Of a stretch of DNA of 64,000 nt, positions 12,101-22,600 are shown piece after piece. The DNA is taken from assembly GCA_038049695.1 (NCBI GenBank), contig CP142454.1, positions 16,872,501 to 16,936,500 of the forward strand. Direction: 5' to 3'. Numbering within the stretch: the first letter of the stretch is position 1; every line of letters starts with the position of its first letter. The notes under the pieces are model-generated. The model was given only the letters and a program-made list of their open reading frames with translations, did not search any database and had not been told where the DNA came from. Source of the DNA: Cinnamomum chago (lineage: Eukaryota > Streptophyta > Magnoliopsida > Laurales > Lauraceae). The translations under genes were made by a program, and so were the position numbers.

Positions 12101-14339
12101 GGATCGATTCATTCAATTAGCATCTACTAATTGAGAAATAATCATATGTAATTAGGAAGCGGGATTTGATTGCCAAATTGCCCAGATTTTTTAGATATTA
12201 GTTTTAATATACGTCAGTCAACTGTGCTTGTTGCAGACAGTCGACGGTGAACCTATTGAAGAAAGAAAGCTTCTTTGTTTGTTGCTCAACATTACTTGAT
12301 TCTTTTCATCATCTCCTTGTGGCTGTGGTGCCCTTTGCATTGAGATTGAACCATAGGGTGGATCGAACCACTCTAAACCTTGACTTATTGAAGTCCAGAG
12401 AGTGAGAAGTCCCTTTGGACTGCAGTACTACAGTATTCCAACAGTTCGCACACTGTCTTTGGGGTCCTTTGGCACCTCGTGACTACATCACAATGCTCAT
12501 ATATATAGGAAAACGAACCCTAGAATCCAAGACTCCTAATGAAACTAGAAAAACTAATTGAAGACTCCTGAAATTGGAAAGCTACTCCTAATTACATGAA
12601 ATGAAATAAAAAATAAAATTCCAGACTTCTTTGTGTCCCACAGGTGGTCCCAGGGGTCTGGGTCTTATTTTGACCCAGAGGCTTTGCATCGTAATGTAAT
12701 CACCATGGGGCGCCTTTGTGAACCATGAAAATATTCCCATCTCTTCCTGTATGGGTACTTGTTTTGTTGGTTTTAATTTTTCTCTCTTCGTCCTCGTTCC
12801 CATCACGGAACAGTCCAACACACTGGGGCCCCATATCTGGAACTTATTTCAATGTCATGTTTTCTTGGTCAATGGGCAAATGCAGCTCATGTTTGTGTTG
12901 TTCATGCATTTTGTGACATTGGACTATAATGAATGAAATTCCTTTACTGACAAAATCTCTCAGCTTCATAAGTTTGTTATTTCTTTTTTTCTTTTTTTTG
13001 TCAGCCACTTCTTTTGTAAGCTATTGATTTCTCAATGCAAAATACCCATGCAGGTCAAGGAGATAATGTATCGGTTATACAAAACTACAAAGAGCAGTCT
13101 TAGGAGCATTGTGCCAAAAGAAATAAAGCTACTCAAGTATTTGCTGAACATTGTTGATCCTGAAGAACGCTTCTCAGCTTTGGCAACTGCTTTCTCGCCT
13201 GGAGATGAACGTGAACCCAAAGATGTTGATATTCTATATACGTAAGACCATGTATTTGGTTGGACATACAGTTATTTTTCATGCAGTGTCCTAGGCCCAT
13301 TTGTTTCATGTAATTGAATTCCTAGGAATTCTAAGGGCCTGTTTCTTTACTAGAATTCCTTACAAGAATTTGTTATATTGGGGTTTTTTGGACATGCTGT
13401 GCCATCTTGTCCCCTAGCATTTGAAATTCCATGTTTCTTTCACCAGAATTTCAAATTCCAGCCACCTAAAAGGTCTCAAATGACCTTTTGGAACTCCTAG
13501 AATTCCATTCTCTACGCCTTTTGGTTGGAATTGGAATGCTTCACCAAGAGGAGGGATTTGGAATTCCACCTAAGGGGACAGCTTTTGGAGAATTTGAAAT
13601 TCCTCCAGACATGAATCCTTGAAATTCTGATAAAGAAACATGCCCAAAGACCTGTATTTCTATAAGTGGGTGAAAATTGAAAAAAACAAAGGTGAATATT
13701 CAAAAATGACCATCAAATTATCTTTCCTTTAGTGGAAAATGAATCAAGGGGAGATGAGAAATGAATACCCAACAATCACCCTTACAGGAATTTGAATCCT
13801 AGGAAAGTCAAGGTCCCATCTACATCTCCGTATATCCTTCACCCCTAGCTATTTGATAATCCTTTGTGGAAGCCTATTGGACCATGAATTGCTATGCATT
13901 TAATTCCATGCAAACAAGTGGGCATAAATATTTTTATGAAGGGATGAAGCGGCCTGATATACCTGCCAATATGTAATGGTTTCAGACATGACTGACATGG
14001 GATTCAGAACCATGTTTTAAGACCATGCTTTCTTTTGTCCAATTTACATAGCTTGCAATGAAATTTCTTTCCAGCCGGCAATGAAATCCCTCTCTTTTGA
14101 TGCATTGATTTTCTGTCTTGTGCAGTACACCTAAGGAACTGCACAAATGGATCAAGATCATGCTTGACTCATACCAGTTACACAAAGAAGAAACTGATTT
14201 AAGGGAAGCCAGGGAAATGAGTCATCCAATGGTAATTCAGAGACTTTTTATTCTTAAGGAAACAATTGAAACAGAGTACATGAGACAACCGAATGAGACT
14301 GCTGACCCAGAAGAAAAAGACCCAGAAGCAAAAGAGTGA
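2402..14339 (+). CDS. Chloroplast-targeted protein of the At4g37920 family (function unknown)
   Basis: Exons read from splice sites with consistent phase: 2402-2606, 5323-5600, 5803-5968, 6423-6664, 13054-13241 and 14126-14339, giving 430 aa. Exon 1 encodes a Ser/Thr-rich N-terminus with few acidic residues, as expected for a chloroplast transit peptide. The mature part is mostly charged helix and contains, in order, KDWRKLLVFRDEW, RRKDFTGEFF, LAKAKELDSSLILLIN, PKEIKLLKYLLNI, DPEERFSALATAFSPGD and TPKELHKWIKIMLD. These match my recollection of the conserved plant plastid protein At4g37920, which has no established biochemical function known to me. Exon 4 must start at the inner acceptor (AG at 6421-6422): an AG at 6387-6388 breaks the frame, whereas 6423 restores the expected join. 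Intron 1 holds a poly(C) tract and two dead copies of the exon 2 start. Intron 4 (6.4 kb) holds a solo LTR. The tail after 14270 is variable and an extra exon is possible (see 14674-14792). Confidence 0.85.
3152..3199. repeat. Poly(C) run of 30 followed by poly(A) run of 18
   Basis: An uninterrupted 30-base C run abuts an 18-base A run in intron 1 of the chloroplast-protein gene, preceded by a shorter C run from about 3142. The complementary G run could form a G-quadruplex and the C run an i-motif. Such a homopolymer is also a common site of sequencing or assembly length error. Confidence 0.9.
4737..5429 (+). repeat. Tandem triplication of an intron end plus the exon 2 start
   Basis: Three consecutive units of about 225-235 bp each contain the end of intron 1, an intact 3' splice site and the first part of exon 2. 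The exon parts are 4870-4976 (107 bp), 5093-5205 (113 bp, with a 6-bp insertion) and 5323-5429. Only the third runs on into the full exon with a donor at 5601. Units 1 and 2 break off at 'gaagtt' into 'ccccca', the same motif at which the repeat starts in the intron, so the copies joined at short homology. Splicing into unit 1 or 2 would read into a stop codon. Confidence 0.9.
7621..11113. mobile_element. Large solo LTR (about 3.5 kb) with a 5-bp target duplication
   Basis: The element starts TGTCACGTCC and ends GGACCTTACA, which is a TG...CA pair with inverted-repeat ends matching at 8 of 10 bases. It is flanked by identical GGCCA at 7616-7620 and 11114-11118. No second LTR, reverse transcriptase or integrase is seen inside, so it is best read as a solo LTR left by recombination. 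The long LTR would suit a large gypsy-type family, but the family was not identified. A hairpin MITE (9410-9780) is nested inside. It occupies intron 4 of the chloroplast-protein gene. Confidence 0.8.
9410..9780. mobile_element. Hairpin MITE nested in the solo LTR
   Basis: A near-perfect inverted repeat has arms at about 9411-9460 and 9467-9514, including 'caccctatggtgaggg' and 'ggatgcacttgaaa'. A unit of about 119 bp follows twice (offset 119 between about 9600 and 9720). The insertion lies in a TA-rich tract that continues on both sides as (AT)n. No coding capacity. Confidence 0.7.
11114..13053. other. Remainder of intron 4
   Basis: No gene is supported. A 16-base G run sits at 11238-11253 in low-complexity sequence. 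A stretch at 11900-12050 rich in 'tgggcc' and 'gcccag' looks repeat-derived but has no recognisable ends. The intron closes at the CAG at 13051-13053. Confidence 0.5.
13333..13645. mobile_element. MITE with 'gggcctgtttctt' type ends
   Basis: The left end 'gggcctgtttctttac' is answered by the reverse complement of 'aaagaaacatgccc' near 13645, giving imperfect inverted ends of about 26 bp on a 313-bp non-coding element. It lies in intron 5 of the chloroplast-protein gene. Ends of this type are common on short non-autonomous plant DNA transposons. Confidence 0.55.
13660..13925. mobile_element. Fragment of a dispersed MITE, paralogous to 22604-22911
   Basis: Shared blocks with 22640-22911 occur in the same order: 'caaaggtgaatat', 'ccaaaaatta'-like, 'gaaatgaatacc', 'atcacccttgca'-like, 'tcatctacatc' and 'ccatgcaaaca'-like ends. 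No coding sequence. The element lies directly after the MITE at 13333-13645. Confidence 0.55.
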
Positions 14340-14673
14340 GGCCCTCTTCTTTATCTTGTCATCCCCCTACAGCTAAATTATCTCTGATGTCACAATCCTA
14401 ACCCTTCAAATGAAGGTTAAATGCATCAACTATTCAGTTCCAAATGTTAGAAGCCAAAGTATTGCATGGTTAGGATTGCCAAGTTCTCTCTTCTTGAGAA
14501 GCAATGTTTTTTATTGATTGTGGAGCATTAAATCAATGTTCTGCACCACAATCATGCTTCTACATGCACAAACTTAAGGTGCATCTTTGTGTCAAGGACC
14601 ATATCATTCCTTGTAGTGACAGTTCAAAAGAGAGTGAAAACTCTAACTCTTATCTTTGCTTTGAATGTGGCAG

Positions 14674-14792
14674 AACCGAGGAAGACGACTTCACTATTTG
14701 AACGTTGCATGAAGGCACTGCAGCGGTCAACACTTTCTCCCAGAGATGGCTTACATAACCTCAAATCACTAGTGGAATATGAAAATGCTTAA
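14674..14792 (+). other. Possible alternative last exon of the chloroplast-protein gene
   Basis: A splice acceptor ('gtggcag' ending at 14673) precedes a helix-like open frame (TTSLFERCMKALQRSTLS...EYENA, stop 14790-14792). A donor 'gtgagg' overlaps the annotated stop at 14336. Joining 14335 to 14674 leads to a stop after about nine codons. Only a weaker acceptor at 14679-14680 would place the helix-like frame in phase. The simple model stops at 14339 and leaves this as 3' UTR. Confidence 0.3.
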
Positions 14793-14799
14793 TCTACTT

Positions 14800-16400
14800 G
14801 TTAGCGGATCTTTTCTTTTTGAATTAATGCATTTAAAATGCAATCTAAATTTTGGCTTTGATGGTTTGTAGATTTGTCAGAGACGATAACTAAATTACCA
14901 ACGTTAACTAAATTATGTGTTGGTAGAAACATGTGAAAGTTGTAGAGTTGTAGAAGAGTTTAATGGAATACTTCCTATTTGATACTGAGTTGTAGATTTG
15001 TGGAGATCAGTCCTTAGGTGTTCTGTAGTTGGCTTGTGTCTACAATAATGCTAGTATGCTACTGATGTTAGAACAGCTCATTGAGTCAGATTTGGAAATG
15101 GTTCCTCACAACGGTCAATCAGCGGATTCGAGCTTTGACAACACCAAACTTTTCACACTGGGCTTCTCTCTGTGCATTATGGGATCTGGTGTTGCAGGAA
15201 ATGTACAGTAAAATGCAATTCCTCGCTTCTGCACATATGGGGAATTCATGGTTCGACCATCCAGCTTTTAATTTAATGGAGTTCACTGGTTCTGATAAAA
15301 CAACTTGGATTAAGATTAAAGTCCTCCAGTCAGTGACCTACGACTGCAGGAGACGTTTGGCTTTTACACATGGGATATGAAAGATTTCACATATGTAAAA
15401 TTTATTACATATGAGAAATATATTACCATGGTTGTTTAGTTTTAGATGTGTTTGGGTATTTCACATGCTATTCAAAATCTATAAAGATATATGATATTAA
15501 ACTAAACTTCTAGGTGTTTATCATTTTTTATGTGAATATTGAATGGTTCGAATCATGAATTGGAGTCTACAAAAGTGCCAAAAATTAGATATATGGGTTG
15601 AAGTAATTTTTGTGTGTATTTTTCTCATATTTCTTGAAGCATATGAAGATTTTAGACATGAAACTAAAAACCATTAGGATTTATTAATGTAATAAAAGGG
15701 AAAATCTCAAAAAAGTATAAAATTTTTGGCTAATTTTTAAAAAAAATACACCTACCCTCCTATAATTTTACCCCGTGCATGTGGATAGGAGGGTTTGCAT
15801 ATGCTCTTAGGGATTAGTTTTCGGCTGTCCAAAATCAAGCGTCCATCAAGCTTAGGGCCAAAGGCTCCTCGACTGGGTTGGGTGGGAAATAGCCTAGGTT
15901 ATAAGAAAAAAATGAGAATTTGAATATTTAAAAAAAATACAAAAGTTTTTCACAATTCTTTCAATTAAGTTTTCTTTATAAAAAAACAATTCCTAAGAAA
16001 TGATAAAAATACTCTTGTATCATTTTTCATATTTTTCCTTTAATAAACCTTTTAAAAGAAATGGTCTAGTCCAACCCACATTATCTGGTGCTCACTTCAA
16101 CCATCTTTATGCATGGATGGTTAAAAAAGAAGATTTTAAATGATTAAGATTAGTTTAGAAATTAAAATGACTAATTTTAGAAAGGAAAGAGGTTAAGAAA
16201 AAAATATTAAAAAAACCATGTTGGTAAACAAATCTTTCTATCCCCAACCCCATAATGTTTAAAGCATCCAAGTGGGCCCCATTAGCCGGACCGCAGTTTG
16301 ACCTTATTTTTAGCATATGCAATGTGCTTTGGTAGTGAAAATTCTTAGCTTTAGATTTGCCAGTGGTAACCTGGAAGAAGCTCTTGTTTTCTATTTCCCG
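14800..16400. other. Intergenic DNA between the chloroplast-protein gene and HDA9
   Basis: No gene is supported. It holds AT-rich sequence and the second A-tailed dispersed repeat (15775-15908). Upstream regulatory DNA of HDA9 should lie in the last few hundred bases, but no clear TATA box was seen. Confidence 0.5.
15775..15908 (+). repeat. Dispersed A-tailed repeat, copy 2
   Basis: This is the counterpart of 1470-1613, with 'gtgcatgtgg', 'aggagggtttgca', 'ttcggctgtcc', 'gcgtccatcaagct' and 'ctgggttggg', ending 'ggttataagaaaaaaa'. Class uncertain; SINE-like by size and tail. Confidence 0.5.
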
Positions 16401-16437
16401 ATAGACTCTTGTACAGGGAAAGAAAAGGTCGGGTCGT

Positions 16438-16463
16438 GAGAGAGAGAGAGAGAGAGAGAGAGA
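16438..16463 (+). repeat. (GA)n tract in the HDA9 5' leader region
   Basis: About 13 GA repeats lie some 225 bp before the HDA9 start codon, followed by a pyrimidine-rich leader and an 'aaaccctaa' telo-box-like motif at 16560-16568. GA/CT tracts near the transcription start are common in plant promoters. Whether this one acts is unknown. Confidence 0.7.
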
Positions 16464-16686
16464 CTATTCTTATCCCTTCCTCCCACGGCTTCGGCTTCAG
16501 CTTCAGCTTCTTTATTAAGACCCACAGCTGTGTCCAACGAACGACAAGAAAAAGAAAGAAAACCCTAATAAGCTCTCCTTTCCTTTCCTTTCCCTGTTTA
16601 TCTCATTTTCTTTCTTGCTCAGATTCTTCATCTCGAGCTCAGCAATGGCGGAAATCTCATAAAAGATCGATTCTGACTGCCACTAA

Positions 16687-19600
16687 ATGCCTTCCTCCAA
16701 GGACAGAATCTCCTACTTCTATGACGGTAATCCATCATCATCTTCTATGAATTTATATAGCAACTCCTTCTTCTGCCTTCCATTAAATGCTCTAATCTCT
16801 GGCTATGTTCATTCAATTGGTTTGAATATACCCACCCAGAGAAGAGAAGAGAAGAGCATGGTCTTGTTGTGTTGATGATCCCTTTTCTCAGTGTACATAA
16901 ATGAAGAGGGAAAATGTATTCTTGAGTTGAGATAGCGCCTTGTGTGGGTTCAATGTCTTCTCGTCTGTTTGAAATGTTAATGGCTTTCTGCAGTTGGGTT
17001 TGGGCCACTGCCTTTATGACACTGCTGAAACGTTGGATGAGAATGCAATTTTAAGCTTCTCCAGATGCATTCACGTTGGCATGTTTCTTTCTAACAAACT
17101 TTAGCCCATGTAGCGTTTTTGGTATTTAGTACCAAGGAGCTCATGGTGAAAGTTGTTTTTTTTTTTTGTTGGAGTGTAATGAGGTGGGAAATGAAGGGTG
17201 GAGATGCATATGGAGCCTTCACTTCCCTAGAATTTGATTTACTAGGGTGATGGATGGGTAATCATTTCCTATTAAGGGGAAGACCATTTGATATCCCCTT
17301 GTGGATCTTCAGCTTCACTCCATACTTTTTTGCCCCTTCTTATAAAAAGGGCTTTGCTTAAAAAGCCTTGGAATTCAATACCTGTGAAAGAAGGGCTCTT
17401 AAGATTTAAAATGTTTATGATTTATTAGATGGGGAAGGTCATATATAGCTAATTCATGAAGACGAGAGGAGTTTAAAACTTTAAGATGTATTTGTTGTTT
17501 GCAACCCTGGTATAGATTGGTAGAATTAAGAATGGTTTTGCACATCTGTTATGTTGCTTCTTTTTTTTAGACATCATTGTAGATGGGGTGCTGCTTTCTT
17601 ACCTTCCTGTATGAATACAAACTTGATGCATCTGGCTCTTATAATGAATACAGAGGCAGTCTCTATATGAAGTTAGGCAACTTGGAAGATGATAACTTTT
17701 GTCCATCCATTCATAGGCACAAACTCCCGTTGTGCCTACTGTCCAGTGTCACCCCCCAGATTGCCCTTCTCCTGCCACTCCCATTACCTCCTGCTCCATG
17801 TCCTCTTCCACATGTTTCATTAGACTCAAATAAAGGGTGGCAACCTCTGAGGAAGAAGATGAACGAGGCAGAGGGAACATGAACCATGTTCTAATTTGGG
17901 AACCATGTTCTGGTATAATTCTTTAGAAAGTCGGGCACTCTGATGTAAATGCCCCTTTTGAGTAATTTTCTTGTAAAGTTCCCAAAAGAGGGGGAAAATG
18001 AAAATTAGATGTTTTCTATGTATAAAAGAAGTGAAGGAAATGAAGACATTGTGGACATTTGATTATGTAAATGAATGTTCAAGACGTGTTTACATTGCAC
18101 TTGTTTTGAGCATGTGGCCGCTTTTTGTAACTACCGACGATCCAGCACCAAATATCATGTTGTTTGAGTTGTGAATTTGGTCTTTTATTACTATTATTTT
18201 AAGTTTGCAGGAATTGCAGTCCAATTAAACAGATATAAGATAGTAGTGACAAATTGATATGAATACATCTTATTGACTGCAAAATTGATTTTGAACCTGC
18301 GTTCCACTTGCTGTACGCTTGTAGGAGGTGGTGGAGTCAAGGTGGACATTGATAAGATCCATCCATGGCAATTTCATGTTGGGAGAATTTTAAAAATTTT
18401 AACTTTTCTGAAGGCAAAGTTTGAGAAGTATGAACTAACAAATGAAACAGAGGAATAAAAAGTTTCTCTTCTTATTGTGTAATTTAGCCAATGATCTATA
18501 TCTGGTGTAGTTTACCACAAGACCAGTTCAATTTGTTAAGTAATATTCATATTTGTAATGTAACCCCTAATACCTAAGATGTATGATCTGACTTTTCTTG
18601 TGAAATTTGCATTACACATCTTCTACAGAAATAAGAAATGGTTGCATTTTTTTCTGAAAGTAGTATTTTATTGTATTTTTTTATTTATTGAATGGGCTCA
18701 AATGTTATGTACTATTGCTAGGTATTTAATTTTTTTAATCTTAATGGGTTCTTGCATTATAATAATTATAATAATGCTGCAGGAGATGTGGGCAATGTTT
18801 ATTTCGGCCCAAATCATCCCATGAAGCCACATCGTCTTTCTATGACACACAATCTCGTGCTGTCATATGAGCTTCACAAGAAGATGGAAATATATGTTAG
18901 TTTTCAAAATCCTCGTCTTCTATATCAGTTCTGTTCTTTTGTTGATATTTACAGTCATTCCTTTTAATGTTTACCACTAGAAACTTATGTATATTTCATT
19001 TTTTTTTTCCTTCTGATTTGCAGCGGCCACACAAGGCATATCCTGTAGAGCTTGCTCAGTTTCATTCTGCAGATTATGTAGAGTTCTTGCACCGGATTAC
19101 TCCTGATACAGAACATTTGTTTGCAAATGAATTAGTTAAATGTATGGGATTAGCATTTAGAACAAATTCATCAGTATTTTTCTTTTAAATTGCACATCTG
19201 TATAGCGTGGTACTGATCTCTCTCTCTCTCTCTCTCTCCAAGTACTCTTATTTATTTATTTACCATGCAATGAGATTTTATAAAAGAAATTAATTCCTTG
19301 TCATGTGATCTAATCAAATCAGGCAACTTACTTTTGCAGATAACCTTGGTGAAGATTGCCCGGTGTTCGAAAATTTGTTTGAGTTCTGTCAAATTTATGC
19401 TGGTGGAACAATAGGTAACGCCAACGATATATAGTTAAATATGATTGTCACATACTCACATGTGACATGACTACATTTTTGTTACTTTAGGATTCTATAA
19501 ACAACATATATTCTTGCAGATGCTGCTCGCAGATTGAACAATAAACTTTGTGACATTGCTATAAATTGGGCGGGGGGTTTGCATCATGCCAAAAAGTGCG

Positions 19601-22600
19601 AGGCATCTGGCTTTTGCTACATCAATGATTTAGTCTTAGGAATCCTTGAGCTTCTTAAGTATCACACTCGAGTTTTGTACATTGATATAGATGTGCATCA
19701 TGGTGATGGAGTTGAAGAAGCCTTTTACTTCACTGACAGGTATTGACAATTGTTTGTTTTGTAATTATGGTATGGATAGATGTGATACCATTATGATTTT
19801 TTCAGGTTCATAGTTAAAGACATTAAATTAAAAAATTGACCCGTGCCATGTGACAGGGTCATGACTGTTAGTTTTCACAAGTATGGTGATATGTTCTTTC
19901 CTGGAACAGGTGATGTTAAGGTAGACTTTTGTACCATTCTGAGTGTCTGTTCAGATTTAAGAAATTTTTGAATGATTAGTACTTTGACCAATTCATCTGC
20001 ATGATTTATTTTTTTGTTACAATGCTGATCTATCAGATTCTGAATTCCGGCCTGTATTATAGAAATTTGGACGATATTGCTATGCTGCTTTTGCTGAAAA
20101 TGTGCATGTGATCAACATTTCAAAATCCTGTCAAGGCATGTCACTTGGTCTAGTGGGCAAGCCTTTTTTTTTTCTTTCCCATTGTCATGGATCAATGAGT
20201 AAAATAGAGCTTATCTTAATCAACGCTAGACTGTCCACTGTGACAATGTCCATCACCTGTGTGTCTGCCACGATTACCACCGCAGTCACGACCTCTACCC
20301 CCACCACCACTACCTATATTACCACTACTGTTGCCTATGTGCGGAGCTATTGGATGATAAATTAGATGGGTTCTTGACTGACATAACTTTTCTTTTACTC
20401 TCTTCTCCCTGAAGAAGAGCAAATACCATTCCAATTGTAGGTAGGGGATCTTGACTGGTTACATGTGTACAAATAGTTTCATATTTTGAGTTTACACCAC
20501 ACAGAAGTTAAAAATTTTGCTGATATTCTAGCCGCTTTGCTTGTGTCTTTGCACAATAGGGTTTGGGACTCATACACAGCTCCAACTCATGCCATAGGCC
20601 CTACATCATAATAGTTACCAATGGATAGGTCTCTTGGTTTAAACCCCACAATTTCCCTTTTCAATTCAAGTATTCCAGTGTTATTTATGTTTTGGGCATA
20701 AGCTGCCTCAATGAAGTCACAAAGTTCCTTGGTCGTGTAGAGTATTCAAAATTGGCTGCAATATTCTCCTCCATTGAATTTAGGATGTAGTTCATAATTA
20801 ACATGTTTTCAGAAGCCCAATTGAATATCTCGGATCCATTTTCGATGGCTCTACAATACTCCCATCAATATATCCAAGTCCTTTTGGCCTCTCTGATAAC
20901 CATTCTTGCTAAACAGGGCCAATCTTTATAGTTGTTTCCATTCAACAGATCTGGTATAATCAGTGTCTTTGGATTCATGACACTAACTGTTGAGAAGAAG
21001 ACAGAACTTTCTCTCCCTTGCTTGGACTCCATGTCAAACCCTAAACTCAGGTACTCCTTTATTCTGGAAAAATCCTCAAAATAAGTAACAGTTTTTATAA
21101 TCTGATTTCTCACTAACAAATCAGAATCAACTCATCTAGATGTTTACACAAGCATCCAAACACCTCGACTTAATTCAGGCACTCATAAGCAAACCATTCA
21201 ACTTCACCAAATGTTAAAAAGAGAATGTCTATAATAAGTCACCTTTTTAAGCCCTTGTAAACTGACAAACAGAATGTAGAGGACAAAGAAAACTCTTTAA
21301 CCCTTTCTAACAGTCAAAGAACAGGAACCGTTGATCATAGACCTTTGGCAGACCTTCATCAAAGGCCTTCGACTTATCTTCATGAAACACAAAGTGGATT
21401 ATGATCATCTGGGAATGCAGCTTTGATCTGTTAATTCTCAGTCGACTATGATTTGGGAATGCATGAATTGGGATGCTTGCTGAAAATCGAACTGAAGATG
21501 GGATCTTCTAAAGGGCAATAACCCAAGAGAGCAGAAATTCTACAGAAGGCGGAAGCAGCAGTTGAATGCTTCGGCAGTCAGAAAACTGAGATCTGTTTGA
21601 CTGCCCTAAAAGGCTATAACTCCTCAGATCTCACTTTTTTCTTCAATCTGAGCCAATCACCTACCTCTTTGATCAGTCTTCTACTTGAACATCTGCTTGA
21701 TATCATGTTGGGTGATTGATCTCGACAAAATCTAGGTTTCTCTTCAAAGAGATATGAGACCTTAAAATGTTGGTAGTATGTGAACTTTTAATTGTTTAAA
21801 ATGTCTTTTGTTTCTACTTGCTATCTTATGTTTATAATCTGCTTTGATTTTGGTATAGGAACCACAAAAAGCTTGCTTTTATGAGAAATTCCTTCTTTTG
21901 GAAATATTTTGCATGTATTGCTGCTTGTTCTTCAGGCCAATCTCTAATTTTAAGGAATAGAAAGCATGGCTCAACAATGCTATTATTATTTTGAAGGATG
22001 TAGGGGAAAGAGAAGGAAAGTATTATGCTATAAATGTCCCACTTAAGGATGGAATAGATGATTCTAGTTTTACTCGCCTTTTCAAAACTGTAAGTTGTGA
22101 TTTATATCTGAATTCAGTGAGCTTATATTAGCATTGTCTTATGGTATTGATGGTAGAGTTGTCCTTGCTATATTTCAACTATGTAGATTATTGCCAAGGT
22201 TGTTGAAACGTATGTACCAGGTGTGATTGTTCTTCAATGTGGAGCTGATTCACTTGCCAAGGATCGTTTGGGTTGCTTCAACCTCTCCATTGATGGTGCT
22301 GATCTCCTTGTAATTGAATATCTTCATTTCTCCATTCATGTTTTGATAGTGAAATATGCTTTTGGACCTTATTGTGATGTGTAGTTAGTTGGTACTCTTT
22401 TTTTTACTTTCTTTTTCTGTAAAAGGAAATCATGTTATTATAGTTAAAGTAAAAAATAATAATAATAATAATGGAAGAGACATGCTCAAGGAAGAGAGGA
22501 GAAAGGAAAAAGGCTTCTAATGTGTACATAGTATGGCAAACGAGTCATGATCCCATATATTTCCGTTCTAAGCTTAGAAAAATTACGTATAACCCCCTAT

